A stretch of 15,677 nucleotides of DNA, taken from NCBI GenBank assembly GCA_964468205.1, contig CAYXVG010000099.1, positions 1 through 15,677 of the forward strand. The letters are read 5' to 3'. The notes beneath the pieces were generated by a model. The model was not told where the DNA came from. It saw nothing but the letters and a program-made list of their open reading frames with translations, and did no database searches. Within the stretch, counting starts at the first letter, position 1; each line of letters starts with the position of its first letter. Origin of the DNA: CAWELS01 sp964468205. Its GTDB lineage: Bacteria; Acidobacteriota; Terriglobia; Bryobacterales; Bryobacteraceae. A program made the translations under genes and the position numbers. Below are positions 8,101-14,941 of the stretch, in pieces.

Positions 8101-8298
8101 ATGGTGCTTGGCATGCTGCCCATGGCCTTCGGACTGGGTGAAGGCGGAGAGCAGAATGCTCCGATCGGCCGGGCGGTTATCGGCGGCCTGCTGGTGGCGA
8201 CCGTTGCCACGCTGTTCTTCGTGCCGGTGGTGTACAGCTACTTCAAAGCGGGAGCGGGAATCGGCGCCGCGGAGGAAGACATGGAGATGCTGCAATGA
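5107..8298 (+). CDS. RND efflux transporter permease subunit (AcrB-like)
   Basis: A 1063-residue inner-membrane pump of the RND superfamily, normal in length, with the twofold architecture: helix 1 near residues 13-31, porter domain, helices 2-6 (about 335-500), a basic linker (about 500-530), helix 7, second porter domain and helices 8-12 (about 890-1050). The N-terminus (ALRRPYTFVAAAILIAILGG, then MPTDILPSIDIPVV) is classical. In helix 4, GILVDEATVEIENIHRHL carries D401-E402 in place of the usual Asp-Asp pair. In helix 10, SIGVATANSILLV has alanine (A958) where AcrB has its proton-relay lysine, followed by N959; this marks a known sub-branch and does not indicate damage. No methionine-rich heavy-metal (CusA-type) features are seen. 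The start follows GGAGA (5096-5100, spacer 6), and the stop overlaps the adaptor start (ATGA). It exports unknown compounds by proton exchange; an arsenical or aromatic substrate is only a contextual guess. Confidence 0.95.
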   Translation: MWIVKLALRRPYTFVAAAILIAILGGIAIARMPTDILPSIDIPVVSAIWQYRGLSPEEMEKRIIMQSERSFTTTVNDIEHIESQTLAGMGVIKVFFHPGTPVDAAVAQMTAISQTVTRRMPPGATPPLILRFNASSVPILQLGLGGQGLSEQALYDNASNFIRTQLATVQGASVLQPAGGKARQIMVDLDPKALYSRGISPTDVSAAINVQSPILPAGTAKLGGREYSVRLNNSPRAVELLNDIPVRQEKEATVYLRDVAQVRDGGAVQVNVVRQDGRRGALLSIMKTGAASTLDIVDKVKQELPRILSTLPPELDVRLLLDQSLFVRASINAVLFEALMAAILVSLMILLFIGSWRSTLIVCTSIPLSILTSLILMYFLGQTINVMTLGGLALAIGILVDEATVEIENIHRHLAMGKSIIRAVLDGAGEIAVPAFVSALSISIVFAPVVLLSGTAKYLFQPLAMAVVFAMMASWVLSRTLIPTMVRYMLKSQLHLYREGESDSARRGGAVWRSHLRFMQGFERFREGYRGALAQALTRRRTVVVLFALFCAGSGFLATQLGQDFFPQVDGGQLRLHARAPAGTRLETTEAMFARVEDKIREVIPPEKLDTIIDNIGVPTLPINMAYTDSATIGSSDGEILISLGRERRRGETWEYARRLRRELPAAFPEMQFFFRSADMVSQILNFGIPAPINVQVIGRNQQANYQVAKEIEHRLRLVPGATDVRLHQVLDAPELRINVDRIRAAQMGLTQREVASNVLVSLSSSGQVAPNYWLHPQTGVTYLIAVQTPEYRITSMDEIRNTPLAPAKLGPPQLLSNVAVTEQTTSPMAISHYNVQPVLDVYASVQDSDLGSVAREVDRIVDEARGKLPRGSFIQVRGQVETMRESFRGLAGGMLLAVALVYLLMVVNFQSWLDPLIILTALPGAFSGIVWALYVTQTTINVPSLMGAIMSIGVATANSILLVTFANQRLAEGVPPTAAALEAAATRLRPVLMTAGAMVLGMLPMAFGLGEGGEQNAPIGRAVIGGLLVATVATLFFVPVVYSYFKAGAGIGAAEEDMEMLQ

Positions 8299-9608
8299 AG
8301 CTGGACGAAGAGACTGGGGCCGGCACGGCGTTGGACGCCCGGATGACCCGTCGTCCGATGCGCCGGTTGGTGGCGCTCGCCTTCACTGCCGCCGCAGTGC
8401 TGGGCGCGCTGCTGGCCGTGGGTTATTGGCCCCGCGCGGAGCGCGCACAGCAACTCGCCGCGGCCGTGGAGGCGGATCATGAATACCTCCCTTCGGTGAC
8501 GGTGGCGCCCGCCGAGGAAGCCCCGGTAGAGTGGGAGATCGAACTTCCGGGCGATATTCAAGCGGAGATCGAGACCCCAATCTTCGCACGAGCCGACGGC
8601 TATATCAAACGCCGGCTGGCTGACATCGGAGACCGGGTCAGCACCGGCCAACTTCTGGCGGAGGTCGACTCGCCGGAATTGGAGCAGCAGATTCGGGAGG
8701 CTGAGGCCGCAGTGAAACGGGCTCAGTCGGTGTGGCGGCAAGCGGAGGCGGCCTTGGACCAGGCGAAAGCGAACCTGGGCCTGGCCGAAATCACGGCCAC
8801 TCGGTGGCGGACGCTGGTCGATAAGGGTGTGCTCTCAAAGCAAGACGGCGACGAGAAACAAGCCGCTTACGAGGCGAGAAAGGCTGATGTCGCCGCCGCC
8901 GAAGCCAATGCGCGGGCGGCTCAGGAGAGCATCTCCGCTAGCGAAGCCACCTTGCAGCGCCTCCGGGAGTTGCAGTCGTTTCGGCAGGTGAGAGCGCCTT
9001 TCATTGGGGTGATCACCGCGCGGAATGTCGACGTCGGAACGCTGGTTAGCGCCGGGAGCGGAAGTTCGCTGCGGGAAATGTTTCGAATTGCTCAGACGCG
9101 AACACTGCGAGTATTCGTCAACGTGCCGCAAAGCGAGGCTCTTTTAATTCGACCCGGATTGCCGTGCATGGTGGAGGTGGAGGAGCACCGGGGACGGCAG
9201 TTCCCGGGCAAGGTCACCCGGACGAGTAATGCTATCGACATCACATCCAGAACGCTGCTGACCGAGGTGGGGACCCCAAATCCGGACGGAGCGCTGCTGC
9301 CCGGCATGTATGCGACAGTACGCTTTCGGTTGCGGCGACAGGATCCAATGGTGTTGATTCCATCGGCAGCCTTCCGGCACAGCGACAAGGGGCCGATGGT
9401 GGCGGTGCTAGGAGAGGGAGGCACGGTCCATTTCGCACCCCTCAGATTGGGCCGGAACCACGGAGCAAAGATTGAGGTGCTGGAGGGACTACAGCCCGGA
9501 CAGATGGTGATTACCAGCCTGACAGATGAGGTTCGGGAGGGTGTCAAGGTTCGCCCCGTGACGCCGACAACAGCGGCTGGGACGAAGACCGGAGGTTTGT
9601 CCAAATGA
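8295..9608 (+). CDS. RND periplasmic adaptor subunit (MFP/HlyD family)
   Basis: A 437-residue membrane fusion protein that bridges the RND pump and the outer-membrane channel. A basic N-terminus (MTRRPMRRLV) precedes one hydrophobic anchor at about 25-45. The first lipoyl half has PIFARADGYIKRRLADIGD (about 95-113) and LLAEVDSPELEQQI (about 119-132). An alanine- and glutamate-rich coiled-coil hairpin spans about 130-225. The second lipoyl half has VRAPFIGVITARNVDVGTLV (about 233-252). Beta-barrel and membrane-proximal domains follow (LLPGMYATVRFRL; VLEGLQPGQMVITSL). It overlaps the pump gene by ATGA, with GGAG (8283-8286) as ribosome site, and overlaps the TolC gene by ATGA at its own end. 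Identification is firm; its partners are given by operon position. Confidence 0.94.
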   Translation: MKLDEETGAGTALDARMTRRPMRRLVALAFTAAAVLGALLAVGYWPRAERAQQLAAAVEADHEYLPSVTVAPAEEAPVEWEIELPGDIQAEIETPIFARADGYIKRRLADIGDRVSTGQLLAEVDSPELEQQIREAEAAVKRAQSVWRQAEAALDQAKANLGLAEITATRWRTLVDKGVLSKQDGDEKQAAYEARKADVAAAEANARAAQESISASEATLQRLRELQSFRQVRAPFIGVITARNVDVGTLVSAGSGSSLREMFRIAQTRTLRVFVNVPQSEALLIRPGLPCMVEVEEHRGRQFPGKVTRTSNAIDITSRTLLTEVGTPNPDGALLPGMYATVRFRLRRQDPMVLIPSAAFRHSDKGPMVAVLGEGGTVHFAPLRLGRNHGAKIEVLEGLQPGQMVITSLTDEVREGVKVRPVTPTTAAGTKTGGLSK

Positions 9609-11362
9609 ATAGGGCTCTCCTTGCCGGTCTTGTACTGGCGGCGGCAGCGCAAGCGCAGGTTTTCGAGGATTCTTCCCGGTTGTCGTCGCTGGTGCGTGGC
9701 GGTAACGCGTACCTTTCCTTGCATGACGCCATCGCTGTCGCGCTGGAGAACAGCCTCGACGTGGAACTGCAGCGTCTGGGTGTCCAGTTTGCCGACACCG
9801 ATCTCAAGAGAGCGCAGGCCGGCGCTCTCCCGCGTGGGATACCTCTTTCCGTGCGGGAAGGTCCCAAGAGCGTGGGTGGCGGCGAGGTGCTAACTCCCCC
9901 GCTGGGGCTGGGGCCGGAGACGAATTTGTCCATTGCTGGCCAGACCCAGTTGAGCCACGGACGCTTGCCGCCCGCCCTCGATCCTGTTCTCACGGGGAGA
10001 ATCCGCTGGGACCACCTGTCGGCTCCGCAGGTTAATTTCTTCGCGGCGGGCACGACGGCGCTGGTAACGGACGCTACGGTAGCCAACTTTGGATGGCAAC
10101 GAGGATTGTTAACAGGCGGCGAAGTATTTGCCGGCTTTGAGAACAGCCACCAGACACTGAATCATCGCCGCTTCGATCTCAGCCCGTTTAACACCTCCGC
10201 TTTCGGGATCACCTTCACGCAACCGTTGCTACGTGGCTTCGGCAGAAGTTTGAATTCGCGATTTATTCGGATTGCCGTCAACAGCCGCATGCAGTCCGAT
10301 CAGGTGTTCCAGCAGCAGGTCATCAGCACGGTGGCCGCTGTCGTCCGGCTCTACTGGGATCTGGTGAGCCTGAATGAGAACGTTGAGGTGCGCCGGCGGA
10401 CCTTGGAGAGCGCCGAGAAATTGCTGCGAGACAGCCAGGTCCAGGTGGAGGCAGGCACGCGGGCGCCGATTGAAGTGACGCGCGCCCGGGCGGAGGTGGC
10501 TCGCAGCCGGCGTGACGTGATTACGGCGGAGGCCCTGGTGAGGCAACAGGAAACACTCCTGAAGGATTACTTGACTCGCCGGGCCGTGACGGATCCGGCG
10601 CTCGCGACGATGCGGATCATCCCGACGGATCCTCTCCGGGTCGATCGGAATGAACAGGCGCCGCCCGTTTCAGAGCTGGCCGAGAACGCCTTGCGGCGGA
10701 GACCAGACATCGCCCAGGCCCGGACACAAATCGAAAGTACAAAGATCGCCTTGGAAGGAAGCAAGGATGCGATGCGGCCCTCCCTGGACTTGGTCGCGAC
10801 GGTGCGAAACAACGCGCTGGCTGGAGACGTCAACGCTCTCACCTTTCCTGGCGCGGCCCCACACAGCCCGGATCCGCTCCTTGTCGGGGGCTACGGAGCC
10901 GCGCTATCGCAATTGCTGCGCCGCAACTTCCCGGATTACGGCGTGGGCGTGCAGTTCTCCATTCCGCTGGGAAACCGGGCCGCCGAAGCCGACTACGCAA
11001 GGGACAGCCTCGCGTTGCGCCAGCAGAGGATACGCCTTCAGCAGCTTCGCAAGCAGGTCCATGTCGAGATCGAGAATGCGCTGATTGCGTTGGAGAAGGC
11101 CCGGGCGACGCTCGAAGCTGCTGAGAGCGAGCGGGAGTTCCAGCAGCAGGCGCTTGCCGCCGAGGAGGAAAAGCTCGCGGTGGGCACCTCGACGACGTAC
11201 CTGGTGATTCAATATCAGCGGGACCTGGCCGAGGCGCTCGCGGCCGAGGTAGAGGAACGGGCGGGATATTCCAAAGCCAGGGTGGCGTTGGATCGCGCGG
11301 GCGGGTTGCTGTTGGATTCACTCGGGATCTCCGTCGATTCTTCAGAGGTAGGAGTTCGTTGA
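9605..11362 (+). CDS. TolC-family outer-membrane efflux channel
   Basis: A 585-residue outer-membrane factor, longer than E. coli TolC (about 470-490). A signal peptide (MNRALLAGLVLAAAAQA, cleavage near 17) leads into the first helical repeat with YLSLHDAIAVALENSLDVEL. The first OEP coiled-coil continues through LLRGFGRSLNSR (about 212) and VVRLYWDLVSLNENVEVRRR, and the second runs through GVQFSIPLGNRAAEADYARD (about 447-466) and a long glutamate-rich helix to the end. The extra length sits mostly between about 60 and 210 and includes glycine-rich strand-like segments. The start has a good GGAGGT (9591-9596, spacer 8) and overlaps the adaptor stop. It completes the tripartite pump. Confidence 0.93.
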   Translation: MNRALLAGLVLAAAAQAQVFEDSSRLSSLVRGGNAYLSLHDAIAVALENSLDVELQRLGVQFADTDLKRAQAGALPRGIPLSVREGPKSVGGGEVLTPPLGLGPETNLSIAGQTQLSHGRLPPALDPVLTGRIRWDHLSAPQVNFFAAGTTALVTDATVANFGWQRGLLTGGEVFAGFENSHQTLNHRRFDLSPFNTSAFGITFTQPLLRGFGRSLNSRFIRIAVNSRMQSDQVFQQQVISTVAAVVRLYWDLVSLNENVEVRRRTLESAEKLLRDSQVQVEAGTRAPIEVTRARAEVARSRRDVITAEALVRQQETLLKDYLTRRAVTDPALATMRIIPTDPLRVDRNEQAPPVSELAENALRRRPDIAQARTQIESTKIALEGSKDAMRPSLDLVATVRNNALAGDVNALTFPGAAPHSPDPLLVGGYGAALSQLLRRNFPDYGVGVQFSIPLGNRAAEADYARDSLALRQQRIRLQQLRKQVHVEIENALIALEKARATLEAAESEREFQQQALAAEEEKLAVGTSTTYLVIQYQRDLAEALAAEVEERAGYSKARVALDRAGGLLLDSLGISVDSSEVGVR

Positions 11363-12501
11363 TGTTGCGCAACCGTGTCCGCTTGGGACGAATGTCGGTG
11401 CGCTGGCACTTGGCGCCCATTGGTTTCTGGCTTCTTGTCGGGGTCTGTTTACCGCCGGGCCGGGCACAGTGGCTTCCGCCGCCACTGCGTGAAGGCGCCG
11501 GTACACTTCGTGCATCGGGCTACGTGCAACTCCGCTATACCGCGGTTGACGACGCCGAAGACTTATGGGCGCTCCGCCGGCTCAAACTGATGTTGGGCGG
11601 CGACATGAACCGGGATTGGCAATGGTTTGCGCAAGTGTTTTTCAAGGACGGCAACCGAGCGCCGAACGACGGCCGTGTTTACTTCCAGGAAGGGTGGCTT
11701 CGATATCGGCGATCCAGCAAAGTCCAGTTCGTGATAGGCCAGATGAAACCCTCCTTCGGTAGGGAGCGTTTCACTCCGGACTTTGAACTCTACACGATCA
11801 ACCGCTCCGTCGTTGTGAGCACCTTGATTCCGGACGGAGAGTTTTCTGACTCTTTCGCCCGAGATCTCGGAGTGCAAGTGGACGGAAAGCTGGGCAGGAG
11901 CTTTCGCTATGCGGCCGGAGTATTTGACGGCAGTGGCGCGAACCGTTCCATACACGGCATCGGCCCAATGATCACTTCGCGAGTCACGGTCGACGCGATT
12001 CCCGAGCGGCGGGTTTTCGGACGTGACTTTCGTCTTAACGTGGGCGCCGCCGTCTCGGTGCGGAACGCGAAGGATCTCCCGTTTGGCGTCATGGGGTGTC
12101 CCGAAACACGCGCTCAATTGCAGCACTTTCGCGGACAGGACCGGCGCGGCGGTTTGGAAGCCGGGGCCGATTGGGACGACCTGTCACTTCGCGCCGAGTA
12201 CATTCTGGCTAATTTCGATTTCGCCGATGGATCACCGGCAATCTCCGCCGGAGGGTACTATTTGGAACTTGGGAAGTATGCCGGCCGCAAGTGGCAGGCG
12301 GTTCTGAAGTTTGAAGAGTTTGATCCGAACTCGCTAGTGGAAAACGACAGGGACATACGGTGGCTCACTCTCGGCTGGAACTACTACATCCGGGGCGACC
12401 ATCGGCTTAAACTGATGGCGAACTATGTTTTTCGGTGGGAACAGGTTCACGAGCGCCCCAACGATATGGTTCTGCTTCAGTTTCAATGGATCTTTCTCTA
12501 G
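11362..12501 (+). CDS. OprO/OprP-like outer-membrane porin
   Basis: A 379-residue beta-barrel protein resembling the phosphate-selective porin O/P family, whose members in general are not all phosphate-specific. A basic stretch and a hydrophobic core (HLAPIGFWLLVGVCLPPGRA) form a signal peptide with cleavage near residue 36. Alternating polar and aromatic strands follow: ASGYVQLRYTAVDD, LRRLKLMLGGDMNRDWQWF, FVIGQMKPSFGRERFTPD, YAAGVFDGSG, LRAEYILANFDFADG and WLTLGWNYYIRGDHRLKLMA, ending FQWIFL with the aromatic C-terminus typical of barrels. ATG at 11362 is preferred because GGAG (11351-11354) is 7 bases away; TTG at 11359 and ATG at 11392 are alternatives. The start overlaps the TolC stop (TGATG), so it belongs to the pump operon. 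The cargo is unknown. Confidence 0.85.
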   Translation: MLRNRVRLGRMSVRWHLAPIGFWLLVGVCLPPGRAQWLPPPLREGAGTLRASGYVQLRYTAVDDAEDLWALRRLKLMLGGDMNRDWQWFAQVFFKDGNRAPNDGRVYFQEGWLRYRRSSKVQFVIGQMKPSFGRERFTPDFELYTINRSVVVSTLIPDGEFSDSFARDLGVQVDGKLGRSFRYAAGVFDGSGANRSIHGIGPMITSRVTVDAIPERRVFGRDFRLNVGAAVSVRNAKDLPFGVMGCPETRAQLQHFRGQDRRGGLEAGADWDDLSLRAEYILANFDFADGSPAISAGGYYLELGKYAGRKWQAVLKFEEFDPNSLVENDRDIRWLTLGWNYYIRGDHRLKLMANYVFRWEQVHERPNDMVLLQFQWIFL

Positions 12502-12526
12502 GCACGGGATGGAAAGGAGAATCTCA

Positions 12527-13225
12527 ATGTCAGCTAACCAAACGCGCCGCATTTTCCTCGGCGTAGCAAGCGCTGGAATAACGGGCTCCGTAGTCAGTCA
12601 GGCTGCGGGTCAAGCCGGAGGCGCGGCGAAACGAATTAAGATTATTGGTGTATCGTGCAGTCCGCGCAGAAACAGGACAACGGCGGCCGCTCTCAGAGCC
12701 TGCCTGGCGGCGGCCGAGGAGACCGAGTCCAACGTGGAGACCGAGTTCATCGATCTCGGGGGACTTTCGATTCCCGGCGAAGTGGCAGCCGGCATTCCAC
12801 TTGCGGAGGGGCAACGGGACGATTTTCCGAAGATCGAGGCGAAGTTCCGAGAACCCAACGTCGCTGGAATCATCATCGGGACTCCGGTCTACTTCAGTAA
12901 TATGAGTTCGCTCTGCAAGGCGTTCCTTGACCGCTGGATGGTGTTCCGCAAGAACTTTGATCTCCGTAACAAGGTGGGCGGGGCCGTCGCGGTTGGGGCG
13001 GCGCGAAATGGCGGGCAGGAACTCACGCTTCAGACTATCCACGCAGCGATGCTGTGCCAGGATATGATTGTCGTCAGCGATGGCAAGCCGACGGCGCGCC
13101 TGGGTGGAATTCTCGTCAGCAGCGGCGATGACGTTAGCGAGGATGAACTGGGTCTGAGAACAGCCCGAGGCGTGGGACGCCGGGTTGCCGAGGTCGCGAG
13201 GTTACTCGCCAGGGAAACAGCATAG
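12527..13225 (+). CDS. Tat-exported flavodoxin-family (NADPH:FMN reductase-like) protein
   Basis: A 232-residue protein of the flavodoxin/NADPH-dependent FMN reductase group. After TRRIFLG (6-12), a good twin-arginine motif, comes a weakly hydrophobic Ala/Gly-rich stretch to about residue 34, the layout of a Tat signal. The flavin fold starts RIKIIGVSCSPRRNRTT, where GVSCSPRRNRTT (41-52) is the FMN-phosphate loop; GIIIGTPVYFSNMSSLCKAF (114-133) is the second flavin-binding loop, and GGAVAVGAARNGGQELT (151-167) the third. ATG at 12527 is chosen because AAGGAGA lies just before it; ATG at 12509 and an upstream-open frame lack that support. It follows the porin by 25 bases and precedes the YeeE-type permease. 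Tat export suits a protein folded with its flavin before transport. It may be a nitro or quinone reductase or an electron carrier, perhaps for ArsF; the substrate is unknown. Confidence 0.82.
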   Translation: MSANQTRRIFLGVASAGITGSVVSQAAGQAGGAAKRIKIIGVSCSPRRNRTTAAALRACLAAAEETESNVETEFIDLGGLSIPGEVAAGIPLAEGQRDDFPKIEAKFREPNVAGIIIGTPVYFSNMSSLCKAFLDRWMVFRKNFDLRNKVGGAVAVGAARNGGQELTLQTIHAAMLCQDMIVVSDGKPTARLGGILVSSGDDVSEDELGLRTARGVGRRVAEVARLLARETA

Positions 13226-13307
13226 GGCGCCGGCGCCACTACAGTATCATCGAAACGGCGGTCGAAACGGATATTGATGTGAAAAACTCTGACACAAGGA
13301 GCGATAT
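13226..13307 (+). promoter_or_regulatory. Intergenic region with palindrome and direct repeat
   Basis: This 82-base gap before the YeeE-type gene opens with a perfect 12-bp palindrome, GGCGCCGGCGCC (13226-13237), directly after the flavodoxin stop. TCGAAACGG then appears twice, at 13250-13258 and 13262-13270 (12-bp period, about one helical turn). No convincing -35/-10 pair or T-run is seen. AAGGAG (13296-13301) is the ribosome site for the next gene. The repeat pair could be a regulator site and the region could hold a promoter; neither is proven. Confidence 0.3.
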
Positions 13308-14531
13308 ATGACCAGCAACAACCAGCAAAAGCCGGGTGGCGCGCTCATCATTGTCGCAATGCTTCTAATAATTGGCATCAGTGCCGCGGCTTGGATCACG
13401 AAGCTATGGGTGCTGACGGCGATTCCTATCGGATTACTTTTCGGCTTCTTCCTTCAGAAGGGCGACCTTTGCGGGGCGTCCGCTTTCAGTGAAGTGCTGG
13501 TGATGAAGGACTGGCAGAAGACCTGGGGACTGTGGGTGTGCATCGTAACGGGAATGGCCGGGTTTGCAATCCTGGACCTACTCGGTTGGATAACGTTAAA
13601 CCCCAAGCCCTTTTTGTGGGCGAACTACCTGGTGGGAGGAATCCTGTTCGGAGTTGGGATGGTGCTCTCCGGCGGGTGCATCAGCGGATCGCTCTATAAG
13701 GCCGGCATCGGCCATATAAACTCTATCGTGTCGCTGCTTGGGATTCCGATTGGGATTGCGCTGGTGGAATACGGGCCGCTATCGGAATTGAACAAAACGT
13801 TCAAAACCTACGCCTGGAAATCCGCCGATGGCGGACCGGTAACTCTGTCGACGCTGACCGGGCTGCCATTTTGGGCAGTGGCGGCGGCGCTGATCGTCGT
13901 GACGCTGTTGCTTTCCCGATTGGCGAGGCGGAAGGCGAATCCGCACCGGCCAAACAACAGCGGAGGTCTCTCGTTAACGAGGGCGCTCACCGCCAAGTCA
14001 TGGCGGCCCTGGCAGGCGGGACTGCTGATCGGAATCCTTGGTAGCGGAGCCTACCTATCCTCGGCGGCCAGCGGGCGCAACTATCCGCTTGGCGTCACCC
14101 ACGGCGTAGTCCAGGCGCAACTCTTGGTGACCGACAACAATTTGCAATTTGTCTATCAACCGCCGCGTCCAGCGGCTTCCTCGGCGCCGGCCTCCACGCC
14201 CGCGCAGCCTGCCAATCCCGGCAAGCGGGTATCTCTCTGGCTGATTGCCGTTGTTATAGCCGTAGTTGCCGGAGGCTGGCTTGGCGCGCGTCTATCCGGA
14301 CAGGCCCGTCTGATTGCGAAGCCCCCAGAGCAGATCTTTGTGGCTCTGATTGGTTCCATCCTGGCCGGCGCCGGGGCCGCGCTCGCTACCGGCTGCGTAA
14401 TTGGCAACATTCTGTCGGGCGTTGCGCTGGCCAGCGTCGGGATGGTCTTCTTCACGATTGTCGTCGTGCTGGCAAATTGGGCCACCACCTATTTCTATTT
14501 CATGGGTGGAACAGTTGGTTTGAAGGAATGA
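13308..14531 (+). CDS. YeeE/YedE-family sulfur permease
   Basis: A 407-residue polytopic inner-membrane protein of the YeeE/YedE family, whose characterised members (TsuA-type) import thiosulfate using membrane cysteines. Motifs are FFLQKGDLCGASAF (C55), GMVLSGGCISGSLYKAGIGH (117-136, C124) and ATGCVIGNILSGVALAS (C363), the two-lobed cysteine arrangement of the family. About nine or ten hydrophobic segments are visible. A Pro/Ala/Ser-rich loop (about 284-305) links the two lobes and is probably outside the membrane core. AAGGAG (13296-13301, spacer 6) supports the start. It is followed after 19 bases by the DGC protein, ArsF and ArsG, so it heads that operon segment. It probably moves a sulfur compound; in this context it could serve thiol or thioarsenic chemistry (inference). 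Confidence 0.88.
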   Translation: MTSNNQQKPGGALIIVAMLLIIGISAAAWITKLWVLTAIPIGLLFGFFLQKGDLCGASAFSEVLVMKDWQKTWGLWVCIVTGMAGFAILDLLGWITLNPKPFLWANYLVGGILFGVGMVLSGGCISGSLYKAGIGHINSIVSLLGIPIGIALVEYGPLSELNKTFKTYAWKSADGGPVTLSTLTGLPFWAVAAALIVVTLLLSRLARRKANPHRPNNSGGLSLTRALTAKSWRPWQAGLLIGILGSGAYLSSAASGRNYPLGVTHGVVQAQLLVTDNNLQFVYQPPRPAASSAPASTPAQPANPGKRVSLWLIAVVIAVVAGGWLGARLSGQARLIAKPPEQIFVALIGSILAGAGAALATGCVIGNILSGVALASVGMVFFTIVVVLANWATTYFYFMGGTVGLKE

Positions 14532-14550
14532 CAGTGAAAGAAGGAGGATT

Positions 14551-14937
14551 ATGTCCGAAAAGAATCGATGCTCCTGTAATGGGGGCCTAAGACTTGTGTT
14601 TTCGTGTTCCGGCGCCGCGGATACCGCGGAAATCGGCGATCGGGCGGCCCGGGAAGTCAACCGTAACGGCGAGGGTAAGATGTACTGCTTGGCTGGCGTC
14701 GGGGGTGACGTCGAGACGATCGTCAACAACACGCGGGCGGCGGAAAAACTGGTTGTGATCGACGGTTGCGATACAGACTGCTCCGCGAAGCTCCTTCGCA
14801 GGGCGGGATTTACGGAGTTCGAACATCTGAGAGTCACCGATCTCGGCTTTGAAAAGGGCAACAGCCCGGTCACCGGGGAGGCGATAGCTCGGGTCACGGC
14901 CGGGATTCTGTTACGGCTGCGAGTAGCAGAGGCCTAA
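14551..14937 (+). CDS. DGC-domain putative zinc-binding protein (possible ArsE)
   Basis: A 128-residue soluble protein of the DGC family, named for its conserved Asp-Gly-Cys. The motif here is VIDGCDTDC (69-77; D71, G72, C73, C77). Other cysteines are C7 and C9 at the N-terminus, C19 in LVFSCSGAADTAEIGDRAAR (14-33) and C46 in KMYCLAGVGGDV (43-54), giving six in all and a likely metal or thiol site. No signal peptide is visible, so it should act in the cytoplasm. AAGGAGG (14541-14547) precedes the ATG closely, and arsF follows after only four bases. Its place ahead of arsF-arsG matches that of arsE in the arsEFG operon, so it may be ArsE; I cannot confirm this without comparison. The domain call is strong; the biochemical role is unknown. 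Confidence 0.85.
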   Translation: MSEKNRCSCNGGLRLVFSCSGAADTAEIGDRAAREVNRNGEGKMYCLAGVGGDVETIVNNTRAAEKLVVIDGCDTDCSAKLLRRAGFTEFEHLRVTDLGFEKGNSPVTGEAIARVTAGILLRLRVAEA

Positions 14938-14941
14938 AAGG

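Noticed and set aside
6586..8295. Minus-strand open frames of 284 and 267 codons inside the RND pump gene
   Set aside because: They are antisense shadows of a well-conserved pump; composition is Arg/His/Gln-rich without motifs.
12425..12526. Earlier start for the flavodoxin-family gene
   Set aside because: It overlaps the porin C-terminus and lacks a ribosome site; the ATG at 12527 has AAGGAGA just upstream and places the twin-arginine motif near the N-terminus.
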